Source: JARKPK01 sp964631235
GTDB taxonomy: Bacteria; Planctomycetota; Planctomycetia; Pirellulales; Thermoguttaceae
Reading direction: 5' to 3'
NCBI GenBank assembly: GCA_964631235.1
Contig: CAZVZX010000025.1
Location: 9,751 to 73,750 of the forward strand
Length of the DNA: 64,000 bases
Part shown: positions 17,488 through 25,710 of the stretch, in pieces
Layout: every line of letters starts with the position of its first letter
Position numbering within the stretch: position 1 is the stretch's first letter
Translations under genes and position numbers: made by a program
Notes under the pieces: generated by a model
Told to the model about the DNA's origin: nothing
Seen by the model: only the letters and a program-made list of their open reading frames with translations
The model's database searches: none

Positions 17488-19503
17488 ATGGGCGCGAACA
17501 GGCAATGTCCCCGATGCGGGCGAACGATAGCTGCCGCTGACGACTCTCCTGCGGCATTCTGCCCGCACTGCGCACGTGCCAATCAAGGCGGAGATGCTAA
17601 GGCAGTGGCAAAGCCGGTGCCCGATCGTGCTCCTGCCAGGGCCGCTGTTTCGCTTCCTTCATCGGGTTCAGTTCCTTCATCGGGCTCCGCTGCGCCGGCG
17701 GCCGCAAAAGCGGCAGCACCCAAGGCTGCACCGCCGCGGCCGCGTCCTGCCGCGGCAGCAAGTCCGTCGACACCGAGTCCGCCGACGCCGGATTCGCCCG
17801 CATCAAGTTCCTCGGCGATCGGCCCATCGGTTCCCAGTATGCCGACGCTCGGTTCTCGCTTGCCGAATGCGGCGGGCACCGACGAGCCGGCACCCCAGCC
17901 GCCCGCCATTTCACCGCCGGGGCCGCTGATCACGGTTCATCCTTCGCCGCGGTCGGCGGCAGCCCGAAAACGTTCGGCCGGCGGCGCGCTGCAAATGACC
18001 ACTCGTTTGGCCGGGCTGCCCCTTTGGCAGTGGTTGGCCGGCGTGTTCTTGCTGGGCTGTGGGCTGAGTGCGTTGGTCGTCTATCTCATTTGGGCCCGCG
18101 AGCCGCAGCGATTGATCGTCGGCGTCGATCAGCGGGAAGCCGCGGGAGACCAAAAGGATGCGGCCGGGGGCAAGCGACCGGCGGCCGGCAAGCTATCAGG
18201 TTCCGGCCGGCCCGTCGGTTCGCAACAACCAAAGGAGCAACCAGCAGCGATTGCGTCGGACGGGTTCCCGCGAGCGACCGCGGCGCGGAACATCAACGAG
18301 GTGATGCGGGCGATCGTGAAGATCGAAATTCCCGCCGCCGGCGAACACGAAGGCGGCAAAGGGACGGGCTTCTTCATCAACGACAAGGCTTGGATCGCCA
18401 CCTGCTGGCATGTGGTGGACGATGCCACGTCGGCCACCCAGGCCCGACTGGCCGACGGTTCGGTGCTGCCGCTGTCGGGCATCATCGCCAAAGCGCCCGA
18501 GTACGATCTGGCGATTCTCAAACCCGCTCAATGGCCGGCGCAATTGACCTACCTCGACATCGGCTACGATGAAGAACCACCGCTGGGCGGCGAGGTATTC
18601 GCCTTCGGCCATCCGCTGAATGAAGATTTTGTTGTTCGCAAAGGCTCGATTAGTTCGCTGCTGACCACCAATCAACTGCTCGACGAGGCGCGGAAGAACC
18701 ATGCGCTGGGGGCGAAAAGCGAATTCGCCCGCAGCATGCAGTGGATTCGGCACGATACGGCGATTTTGCCGGGCAACAGCGGCGGCCCGCTGTTCTTCAA
18801 TGACGGCCGCGTATTGGGCGTCAATTCGTTCATCAATGTTCTTACGCGCAGCGGCTATGCCTCGCACGTGCGGCATCTCCGCGAACTGGCCGCTCGAGCA
18901 AGCGATCGGGCGGAACCGTTCGGGTCGGGCGAGTCGAGCCGCGTCTTCGATACCGAACCCCCGTTCTCCCCGGGCGAAATCGAGATCTCGCAAAAACGGC
19001 TGGAGGAACTGGCCGAATCGGTCGTCGCCGGTCGCGCCGATCCCGCCTCGGCCGAAGAATATGCCCCCTGGTCGGACCTGGCCCGTCAAATGACCTTCGC
19101 ACACTATAGTCGCCTCGATTCCGTGCCCGAACCGGCCGACGTTGTTGCCGCGCGGGCGAAGGCGGCCACTCGGGCCTTCGATCGCCTCGTCCGCCGCGAG
19201 TATCGCCCCGCCCAGGTGAAGGCGTTGGGCCAGCGGGCGGCCGACAGCCTATCCTCGCCGAAATCGGGCGTGGTCTTTTTCGGCATCATCGTTGCCGATG
19301 TGCCGGGCCTGATGATCTTTCAGATCGAGGGAACCGATCGCATCGTCGGGGTTCCCAACGAGGGTTCGGCCGGCGAGGAGTCTGCCGGGGGCCGCCGACT
19401 GGTTGTCGGGGTAGTCGCCCCGCGCAGCCTGACCGTGCAAGGTCCGAAGGGCATGATACAGATTCCCATGGTGCTTTCGCACCACTTCGGGCCGCTGCCG
19501 TAA
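17488..19503 (+). CDS. Zinc-ribbon / transmembrane / trypsin-like serine protease
   Basis: A 671-residue protein of unusual build. Residues 7-30 form a CPRCGR...CPHC zinc ribbon; about 33-170 is a low-complexity Ala/Pro/Ser linker; about 177-201 is one transmembrane helix (LWQWLAGVFLLGCGLSALVV). After a charged Gly/Lys linker comes a trypsin-like domain with the full triad: His308 (ATCWHVVDD), Asp340 (EYDLAIL) and Ser431 (PGNSGGP). About 170 C-terminal residues follow with no PDZ domain that I can recognise. Topology would put the zinc ribbon in the cytoplasm and the protease outside, HtrA-like in function perhaps. The ATG is preceded by AGAGGG. An in-frame upstream start at 17395 is less likely. 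Confidence 0.85.
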   Translation: MGANRQCPRCGRTIAAADDSPAAFCPHCARANQGGDAKAVAKPVPDRAPARAAVSLPSSGSVPSSGSAAPAAAKAAAPKAAPPRPRPAAAASPSTPSPPTPDSPASSSSAIGPSVPSMPTLGSRLPNAAGTDEPAPQPPAISPPGPLITVHPSPRSAAARKRSAGGALQMTTRLAGLPLWQWLAGVFLLGCGLSALVVYLIWAREPQRLIVGVDQREAAGDQKDAAGGKRPAAGKLSGSGRPVGSQQPKEQPAAIASDGFPRATAARNINEVMRAIVKIEIPAAGEHEGGKGTGFFINDKAWIATCWHVVDDATSATQARLADGSVLPLSGIIAKAPEYDLAILKPAQWPAQLTYLDIGYDEEPPLGGEVFAFGHPLNEDFVVRKGSISSLLTTNQLLDEARKNHALGAKSEFARSMQWIRHDTAILPGNSGGPLFFNDGRVLGVNSFINVLTRSGYASHVRHLRELAARASDRAEPFGSGESSRVFDTEPPFSPGEIEISQKRLEELAESVVAGRADPASAEEYAPWSDLARQMTFAHYSRLDSVPEPADVVAARAKAATRAFDRLVRREYRPAQVKALGQRAADSLSSPKSGVVFFGIIVADVPGLMIFQIEGTDRIVGVPNEGSAGEESAGGRRLVVGVVAPRSLTVQGPKGMIQIPMVLSHHFGPLP

Positions 19504-19533
19504 CGGAATTGATCGATCGCCGGGGCGCGGGCG

Positions 19534-19637
19534 AAATGGTTCCACACAATTACGGAAGCGGCCGGCAGCGCGGCGAAGCGGCCGATCGCGTAGAGATGCG
19601 TTTTGGGCCGCTTTGTGTTTTCCGCGGTTTTATTTAG
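19534..19637 (+). repeat. Dispersed ~105-bp intergenic repeat, copy B
   Basis: One of six related elements in the window (others at 24672, 34457, 36879, 49453 and 59804). It begins AAATGGTTCCACACAATT, has CGGCCG (19560 region) re-appearing about 20 bases later as an inverted repeat, and ends CCGCGGTTTTATTTAG. It starts 31 bp after the protease stop on the same strand and ends 22 bp before the next start codon, so it may act as terminator or processing site. Confidence 0.8.
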
Positions 19638-19659
19638 AGAGAGACTCGCGGTTGTCGTT

Positions 19660-20670
19660 ATGGCTGTTCTCGCTGCCGTCTTTTGGTTCGCGTTGGGAGC
19701 GATCGTCGGCAGTTTCTTGAATGTCGTCGTCTATCGGTTGCCCGCCGGGCTGAGCATCGTGTCGCCCGGCTCGCATTGCCCGGCGTGCCGCCGCCCGATC
19801 CGCTGGTTCGACAACGTACCGATCTTCGCTTGGCTTTGGCTCGGCGGACGATGCCGCGATTGCCGCGAGCCGATCGCGTTGCGCTATCCGTTCGTCGAGT
19901 TCCTTACCGCTATCTTGTTCCTGAGCATCGGTTGGCCGCACACGGCCGCTTCTCTTTCGCGCGACGAGGGCATTGATCGGCGGCCCGTTTCGGCCGCGAC
20001 GACGGCCCCGGTGGAATCGGCGGAACCGTCACCCCCCGGTGCGCCGATCGCCGGCGAAGACGAGATCGCAAATAACGACCTTCGCGGCGCGGCAGTAGTG
20101 GCGATCGTTCACTTGCTCTTGCTTTCGACGCTTCTGGCCGCTGCGCTGATCGCCTACGATGGCGGCCCGACGCCCCGCCGTCTGTTCCTTCCGGCCTGGA
20201 TCATCGTCCCGTTGGCCTATGCGCCCGAATGGGGCCACTCCGCCGCGGTTTATGCCGGGCTCGGGCCGTGGCGGGCCTGGCAGCCGATGCTCGGCGCGGT
20301 GGCGGGCGTGCTGCTTGGCTGGGCGATCGAAATCACCATGCGACTCAGTCTGGCGGCGACAGAGGAAGCCCCGTCCCAATCGTCGCCGACGGTTGCGGCG
20401 GATCACGCGGCAGGGTCTTGGATCGCAAAATTGCTCTCGGTTGTTCTCGTGTGGAGGTCGTCGCGTCGAACGTTGCCCGCGTGGTCGTTGGGCTGCCTGG
20501 GAATCGTACTGGGTTGGGCCATGAGCTTGGCCGCTGGCGGTGCTGCGCTCGCGGTGGCGGTGGTCGCTGCGGCCATTGGGCGGGCCGGCCGCGGCACGCT
20601 GCCCGTCGCGTGGGCATGCGGGCTGTTCCTTTTCGCCTGGGCCTGGCTGCTGGCAGCCGCGTGGCGCTAA
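19660..20670 (+). CDS. Prepilin peptidase-like membrane protein without the GxGD motif
   Basis: A 336-residue polytopic membrane protein. The N-terminus is that of type IV leader peptidase/N-methyltransferase (PilD): GAIVGSFLNVVVYRLP, then the Cys tetrad C40-x2-C43...C65-x2-C68 (CPAC, CRDC) and LRYPFVEFLTA. In active PilD, two Asp residues in the C-terminal half cleave prepilins, the second in GxGD. Here one Asp sits in the expected first position (ALIAYDGGPTPRR), but I find no GxGD anywhere; the C-terminal half is instead expanded with variable hydrophobic helices. It may have lost the protease and kept the Cys-domain function, or be inactive. ATG 19660 is chosen because the first helix begins there; an upstream TTG exists. 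Confidence 0.8.
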   Translation: MAVLAAVFWFALGAIVGSFLNVVVYRLPAGLSIVSPGSHCPACRRPIRWFDNVPIFAWLWLGGRCRDCREPIALRYPFVEFLTAILFLSIGWPHTAASLSRDEGIDRRPVSAATTAPVESAEPSPPGAPIAGEDEIANNDLRGAAVVAIVHLLLLSTLLAAALIAYDGGPTPRRLFLPAWIIVPLAYAPEWGHSAAVYAGLGPWRAWQPMLGAVAGVLLGWAIEITMRLSLAATEEAPSQSSPTVAADHAAGSWIAKLLSVVLVWRSSRRTLPAWSLGCLGIVLGWAMSLAAGGAALAVAVVAAAIGRAGRGTLPVAWACGLFLFAWAWLLAAAWR

Positions 20671-20916
20671 CCGGCCGCTCACTCTCTCTGCCTGCTTCGG
20701 TGGGTATCACCAACAGCAGACTCCTTGTTCTCCCGGCAAGGAATGGCCGCGACTAACGAAAGAGGGTTCTCGGCTGGATGCGGCGGCACTGGTTGGTTGG
20801 CGCCCGTGCCGCTGTACGCCGGGCGGCGAAACCCGTAATCTATAGTCTTTCTAGTTCAAGGCAACGGATCGCCCCCTGGCGTTCCTGTTTTCGCGTTGGT
20901 GATTCGAGGAGCGGTC

Positions 20917-21762
20917 ATGGAACACAACGAAGAGCATCAACGACGGCACAATCGCGAGCGGATCATTCATTCGCTGAGCTATAAGCTGGCGTATCAAGAT
21001 GTCGACTTTTTGATGCGGCCGGAGCTTCGTCCGCAGCGGATGGAGCTGGAATTACTCAAGCCGGAGATCTACTTCACCGAGCAAGGGATCGAATCGACGA
21101 TCGTGGTGTTCGGCAGCACGCGAATTATCGAGCCGGCCGAGGCGGCCAAGAAGCTCGAACGGGCGAAGGCACGCCTGGCCGACACCCCCGACGACCGCCG
21201 CCGGCAACGCGCCCTCGACAAAGCGGTTCGTTTGGCCGCCAAAAGCAAGTATTACGACATGGCGCGGCAGTTCGCTCAAATCGTCTCCGCTGCTCAAACC
21301 GAGAAGAAACGCCAGTACGTGATTGTTACCGGCGGCGGGCCGGGCATCATGGAGGCCGCCAATCGCGGCGCCTTCGACATCGGGGCCAAATCGGTCGGAT
21401 TGAACATCCACCTGCCCCAAGAGCAGCAACCGAACCCCTACATCACGCCCGAACTCTGTTTCCAGTTCCGCTACTTCGCCATGCGGAAGATGCACTTTCT
21501 GCTGCGGGCCAAGGCGTTGGTGGTCTTTCCCGGCGGGTACGGCACCTTCGACGAACTATTCGAAGTGCTTACGTTGCGGCAAACCAAACGCATGCAGAAA
21601 ATCCCCGTGGTGCTTTTCGGCCGCGAGTTCTGGCAACAGGCCGTCAACTTCGATTTCCTGGCAGACGAAGGCGTGATCGACGACGAAGACCTTGATCTGT
21701 TCCGCTATGCCGAATCCGCTGAAGAGGCCTGGGAGATGATCCGCCAGTTCCATGGCGAATGA
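20917..21762 (+). CDS. LOG family (TIGR00730-like) protein
   Basis: A 281-residue Rossmann-like protein with the LOG/'lysine decarboxylase' signature: VFGSTRI, VIVTGGGPGIMEAANRGA and VVFPGGYGTFDELFEVLTL (the PGGxGTxxE motif). Family members cleave nucleoside 5'-monophosphates at the N-glycosidic bond (cytokinin-activating LOG in plants) and are usually mis-annotated as lysine decarboxylases. It carries an extra N-terminal charged region (about residues 1-50) relative to short LOG proteins, as in the longer bacterial forms. The ATG follows CGAGGAG. No operon partner is obvious. Confidence 0.92.
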   Translation: MEHNEEHQRRHNRERIIHSLSYKLAYQDVDFLMRPELRPQRMELELLKPEIYFTEQGIESTIVVFGSTRIIEPAEAAKKLERAKARLADTPDDRRRQRALDKAVRLAAKSKYYDMARQFAQIVSAAQTEKKRQYVIVTGGGPGIMEAANRGAFDIGAKSVGLNIHLPQEQQPNPYITPELCFQFRYFAMRKMHFLLRAKALVVFPGGYGTFDELFEVLTLRQTKRMQKIPVVLFGREFWQQAVNFDFLADEGVIDDEDLDLFRYAESAEEAWEMIRQFHGE

Positions 21763-22333
21763 ATCGCCGCGGGAAGAACCGCGCTTTGGACCGATGTGGG
21801 CCGAAATCAGCTCCCCCGGCGTCGAGGCCGCCGATTCTCTTCTGTGTGGAACTATTTGACACCGCTGCGCCCGCGATCCGCCGATTCGCCCCGACGCCGA
21901 ATGCGGCAACGTGCGCTTTCCTTCATTCGCACCGACAGTCCTCACGAGGGCTCCGCTCTGCGGAGGTTCTGCACGGTCGATCGACAGACTCTGGATATTG
22001 ACGGGTGGCCCATTTGCCCAAACATCCAAGCGCGCCCATTTTGTGATACTCCCGACGAAAAATCGACGTTGATTGAAAAACTCGCCTTGCGTACCCCACC
22101 CAAATACGCTATCTACCCGCACTGTATCTCCCCCTATTGCGCGACAGAACCGACTGGCTGCGGACGTGCTCGTGTTATGCGGCTGAGGCGTTGCTAAAAC
22201 CGCCAGTCGGCGGCAGATGCATGCGAAGCGAGCTGCGACGACACGGATCGGAATGCAGGGCGCGGACGCTCCGCCGCAGGCAGGCGGCGTAGCAAGACAC
22301 GATCATTCGGCGATCATCAACCGGGAATCACTG
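21763..22333. other. Long intergenic region with a possible repeat remnant
   Basis: 571 bases without a gene that I can support. At about 21840-21860 the string GTGTGGAACTATTTGA is the reverse complement of the start of the dispersed repeat family, but the rest of that element is not recognisable, so at most a remnant. The stretch 21990-22150 is visibly less GC-rich than its surroundings. A minus-strand open frame (to 22122) has no recognisable motif. Confidence 0.4.
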
Positions 22334-23428
22334 ATGTCGGCATCGGGCACGAAAACGCGATCTGCCGCCGGACGCTGCAAGTTGCAGCGTTCGGCGCACG
22401 AATGCGCCGATGCCGCCTCCGCAACTGGTGTTGCCAAGGGCGCCATTCGCGGCAAACCCCGTCGCGCGGCGTTCGGCATTCTGTTGCCGGCGGTGGTGGC
22501 GGCCTGCGTCGGATGTTCGGCGATTTCAGAGTCGGGCATCAAGCCGGTATCGTATCGGTCTTCGCCGGCCGTCTGGAATGATCGGCCTTTTCTCAAGACC
22601 TTGGTTCCCTCGAATGATCGTGATTGGGCAACCGATCAAGCAGTGCTTCCCACGGCGGAGTTCAACGGCCGACAGGTGACGGTTCGCAATATTCGCAACA
22701 TCCGCTACCGCACGATCGACGATTTCGACGTTCACTATTACGACCGCACTTTTGACCTCGATCGGATCACCTCGGTCGATTTCATCGTCGTGCCGTTCAA
22801 CGACACGCCCGGCATCGCTCATACGATGCTCAGTTTCGGTTTCGACCACCGCGACTACATCGGTCTTTCCGTCGAGATCCGCAAGGAGCGCGGTGAGAAG
22901 TACAGCCCGATCAAAGGATTCTTCCGCCAGTACGAGTTGATGTACGTTCTGGCCGACGAGCGCGACCTGATCCTTAAGAACTGCCTGCAATGGCGGGCGA
23001 ATGTGTATATCTATCGCACCAAAGCAGGGCCCGACCAGGCGCGGAAGCTGTTTGTCGATGTGCTCAATCGGGTGAATGAACTCGCCGCCGAGCCCGAGTT
23101 CTACGACACGCTAACGAACAACTGCACCACGAACATCCGCAACCACATCAATCGGTGTTTTCCCGATCGGGTGCCGTATGACTATCGCGTGCTGCTTCCG
23201 GGATATTCGGCCGAGTTGGCGTACGATCTCGGGCTGCTCGATACCGAGCTGTCGTTCGCCGAGACGCAACGGCGCGCGCGAGTAAACTATGCCGCTTATC
23301 TCTATCGCGACGAACCGGACTTCTCCGTGAAAATCCGCCAGGTCGTCGATCCGGAAGCCCTGGCGCCCGAGTCGGCGCCCGCCCCGGCGACGGGCGTTGC
23401 CACCGGCGGCAGAGTGATGCCGCGCTAA
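22334..23428 (+). CDS. DUF4105 (Lnb N-terminal-like) lipoprotein
   Basis: A 364-residue protein with a long, basic N-terminal region, then a hydrophobic segment ending in VVAAC (Cys58 as lipidated residue; Cys61 is an alternative). The body matches DUF4105: DFDVHYYDRTFDLD, AHTMLSFGF (His163) and TLTNNCTTNIRNHI (Cys264). In the Lnb lipoprotein N-acyltransferases, a conserved Cys and His of this fold are catalytic, and both are present here. It may act on lipoproteins or peptidoglycan in the cell envelope; that is inference from the family. GGGAA lies before the ATG. No lipoprotein-processing neighbour is seen. Confidence 0.82.
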   Translation: MSASGTKTRSAAGRCKLQRSAHECADAASATGVAKGAIRGKPRRAAFGILLPAVVAACVGCSAISESGIKPVSYRSSPAVWNDRPFLKTLVPSNDRDWATDQAVLPTAEFNGRQVTVRNIRNIRYRTIDDFDVHYYDRTFDLDRITSVDFIVVPFNDTPGIAHTMLSFGFDHRDYIGLSVEIRKERGEKYSPIKGFFRQYELMYVLADERDLILKNCLQWRANVYIYRTKAGPDQARKLFVDVLNRVNELAAEPEFYDTLTNNCTTNIRNHINRCFPDRVPYDYRVLLPGYSAELAYDLGLLDTELSFAETQRRARVNYAAYLYRDEPDFSVKIRQVVDPEALAPESAPAPATGVATGGRVMPR

Positions 23429-23764
23429 GCAGCCCGTTGAACAATGCCATTTCCGCGGATTCGGCCCTCGAATTCTGCGGCAATTGCACTCGGCCGCGAA
23501 GCCGATAGCGACTTCTTCAACGGGCCCCAAAGCACCCCGGGCCGCCAATCGCTATCCGGGTATCATGCCGCGCGCTGAGCATTATGCTATCATGGTCGGA
23601 TCGCGGTTCCGCCGGTGGTCAATCAATCAGCCTTCCGTCGGCGGCAAGCGGCGATCGCCGGCGCGATTGATCGTGCGATGTCAATCGCAAGCGCAACGGC
23701 ACTGTTCACCGCGCTCGATCTCGATTGGCGATCAGACCGGCAATTGCAAAGGGATTTCGGCGAG
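23429..23764. other. Intergenic, no gene seen
   Basis: 336 bases between the DUF4105 lipoprotein and the methyltransferase. The methyltransferase frame is open upstream to a GTG at 23615, so a longer N-terminus cannot be excluded. TATCAT at about 23588 is a -10-like hexamer without a matching -35. Confidence 0.4.
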
Positions 23765-24655
23765 ATGACTAAGGAACTGGATCGCGTTTACAACGAAGAC
23801 TGCCTGTTGGGATTGGCGCAGATCGACAGCGGCTCTGTGGATTTGGCCTTTGCCGATCCGCCGTTCAATATCGGTTACCGGTACGACGTTTACGACGACC
23901 GTCGCCGCGACGACGATTACCTTGCTTGGTGCAAGCAGTGGATCGCCGAGGTGATTCGCGTGCTGAAGGCCGACGGGGCATTCTGGCTGGCCATCGGCGA
24001 TGAATATGCCGCCGAGTTGAAGGTGCTGATGCAGCGCGAGTTGGGGCTGCACTGCCGGGGATGGATCGTGTGGTACTACACCTTCGGCGTGCATTGCGAC
24101 ACGAAGTTCACCCGTTCCCATGCGCATCTATTCTGGATGACCAAAGACCCGAAGCAGTTCACCTTCAATGACGAAGCGATCCGCGTGCCCTCGGCGCGGC
24201 AATTGGTGTACAACGATCGTCGCGCGAATCCGAAAGGGCGAGTGCCCGACGACACCTGGATTTTGCGTCCGCAAGACCTGCCCGGGGGCTTCACCGCCGA
24301 TCAAGATACGTGGTACTTTCCGCGGGTGTGCGGCACGTTCAAAGAGCGGCAAGGTTGGCACGGCTGCCAGATGCCGGAACAGCTTCTCGGGCGGATCATC
24401 CGCGCCACGAGCAACGAGGGCGAGATCGTACTCGATCCGATGGCGGGCAGCGGCACGACGTTGGCGGTGGCCAAGAAGCTCGGCCGGCGGTTCATCGGGT
24501 TCGAGCTTTCGCCGGAGTACGCCGCGCAAATCGAGGCCCGGCTCGCCGCCTGTCAACCCGGCGACGCTCTGGTGGGTTCGCCCGAGCCGACCGTCAGTGC
24601 GCCGCCGACCAACGCAGTGCGCGGCCCGACGCGCCGCCGCTTTGTGAAACGATGA
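23765..24655 (+). CDS. Site-specific DNA methyltransferase (N6-adenine/N4-cytosine type)
   Basis: A 296-residue beta-class DNA methyltransferase: catalytic motif IV DPPF (residues 31-34) comes first, and the AdoMet-binding motif LDPMAGSGTT with VAKKLGRRFIGFELSP follows near residue 222. DPPF fits amino-methylation of adenine (or N4-cytosine). No restriction endonuclease or specificity gene lies beside it, so it looks like an orphan methyltransferase, perhaps regulatory. The ATG is placed by AAAGGGA ten bases upstream. The C-terminal 30 residues are Pro/Thr/Arg-rich and probably disordered. Confidence 0.92.
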   Translation: MTKELDRVYNEDCLLGLAQIDSGSVDLAFADPPFNIGYRYDVYDDRRRDDDYLAWCKQWIAEVIRVLKADGAFWLAIGDEYAAELKVLMQRELGLHCRGWIVWYYTFGVHCDTKFTRSHAHLFWMTKDPKQFTFNDEAIRVPSARQLVYNDRRANPKGRVPDDTWILRPQDLPGGFTADQDTWYFPRVCGTFKERQGWHGCQMPEQLLGRIIRATSNEGEIVLDPMAGSGTTLAVAKKLGRRFIGFELSPEYAAQIEARLAACQPGDALVGSPEPTVSAPPTNAVRGPTRRRFVKR

Positions 24656-24671
24656 GCGACAACGTCCGTTC

Positions 24672-24778
24672 CAAATAAAACCGCAAAGAACCGAAAGCAG
24701 CTCAAACGGGAACTGTACGCAATCGGCCGCTTCGCTTCGCCCGCGGCCGCTTTCGCAATTAGGTGGAAGTATTTTGAG
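24672..24778 (-). repeat. Dispersed ~105-bp intergenic repeat, copy D
   Basis: Reverse-orientation copy of the family, 17 bp after the methyltransferase stop. Its GC core holds a perfect 7-bp stem, CGGCCGC paired with GCGGCCG (24729-24750 region), and its end reads GCGGTTTTATTTGG on the minus strand. It is close in sequence to copy A at 59804, roughly four bases in five by eye. Confidence 0.8.
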
Positions 24779-24844
24779 ACGGCGGAACCAAAGGGTTCTT
24801 CCACGTTGGTTGCGGCCGCAGGTCGTGTTGGGGGGAAAGAGATC

Positions 24845-25675
24845 ATGCGATTTGCCATTTGCAACGAAACGTTTCAAGATCGTTCCGTAGAGGCGGGGTT
24901 CGACTTCGCTGCCGAGTGCGGGTATGAAGGAATAGAAATCGCCCCGTTCACCATCAGCCCGTATGCGCACGACATCTCGTCGGCCCGTCGAACCGAGGTC
25001 CGCCGGGCGGCCGAGCGGGCCGGGCTCGAGGTGGTCGGCCTGCACTGGCTGCTGGCGAAGACCGAGGGCTTCCATCTGACCAGTCCCGACGCCGCGGTTC
25101 GCGCGACAACGGCACAGTACCTCGGCGCGCTGGTCGATCTTTGTGCCGATTTGGGCGGGCGGGTGATGGTGCTCGGTTCGCCGCAACAACGCAACATTCC
25201 ATCGGGCGTGTCAGAAAACCAAGCGGCCGACTACGCGGTCGAGGTGCTTTCGTCGCTTGCGCCGCGGCTGGAAAAAGCGGGGGTAACACTCGCCCTTGAA
25301 CCGCTGGCGCCGGCGGAAACGAACTTTCTGACCACAGCCGCCGAGACGATGGTGCTGATCGATCGCATCGGACATCCGAACGTGCGCCTGCATCTCGATT
25401 GCAAGGCGATGGCGGCCGAGGCGGAACCTATTCCCCAATTGATTCGCCGGCATCATACCGCGATGGCCCATTTTCATGCCAACGATCCGAACCGGCAGGG
25501 CCCGGGCTTCGGCCGGCTCGACTTCGTGCCGATCTTCGCCGCACTGAGCGAAGTCGGATATCGCGGCTGGGTCTCCGTCGAGGTATTCGACTACACGCCC
25601 GGCGTGGAGGCCCTGGCGCGCAACAGCATCGACTACATGAAGCGCTGCTTCGGACGATTGGCCGAGGGCAATTGA
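24845..25675 (+). CDS. Sugar phosphate isomerase/epimerase (TIM barrel)
   Basis: A 276-residue AP-endonuclease-2/xylose-isomerase-like barrel without signal peptide, hence cytoplasmic. Key segments: MRFAICNETFQ, CGYEGIEIAP (Glu metal/substrate region), VVGLHWLLAKTEGFHL, RVMVLGSPQQRN, LALEPLAPAETNFLTTA (catalytic Glu of strand 6), VRLHLDCKAM, MAHFHANDPNRQGPGFGRLDF and VSVEVFDYTPG (second Glu). These fit D-tagatose/psicose 3-epimerase-like enzymes, with substrate unknown. The ATG follows GGGGGGAAAG. It is convergent with the hydrolase at 25711, 35 bp away. Confidence 0.92.
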   Translation: MRFAICNETFQDRSVEAGFDFAAECGYEGIEIAPFTISPYAHDISSARRTEVRRAAERAGLEVVGLHWLLAKTEGFHLTSPDAAVRATTAQYLGALVDLCADLGGRVMVLGSPQQRNIPSGVSENQAADYAVEVLSSLAPRLEKAGVTLALEPLAPAETNFLTTAAETMVLIDRIGHPNVRLHLDCKAMAAEAEPIPQLIRRHHTAMAHFHANDPNRQGPGFGRLDFVPIFAALSEVGYRGWVSVEVFDYTPGVEALARNSIDYMKRCFGRLAEGN

Positions 25676-25710
25676 TCGAATGATCGGGGGCGATTGCCGG
25701 GCGATGCGCG

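Noticed and set aside
21768..21870. Seventh copy of the dispersed repeat
   Set aside because: Only the end segment GTGTGGAACTATTTGA matches; the core and second hairpin cannot be traced, so it is not counted as a member.
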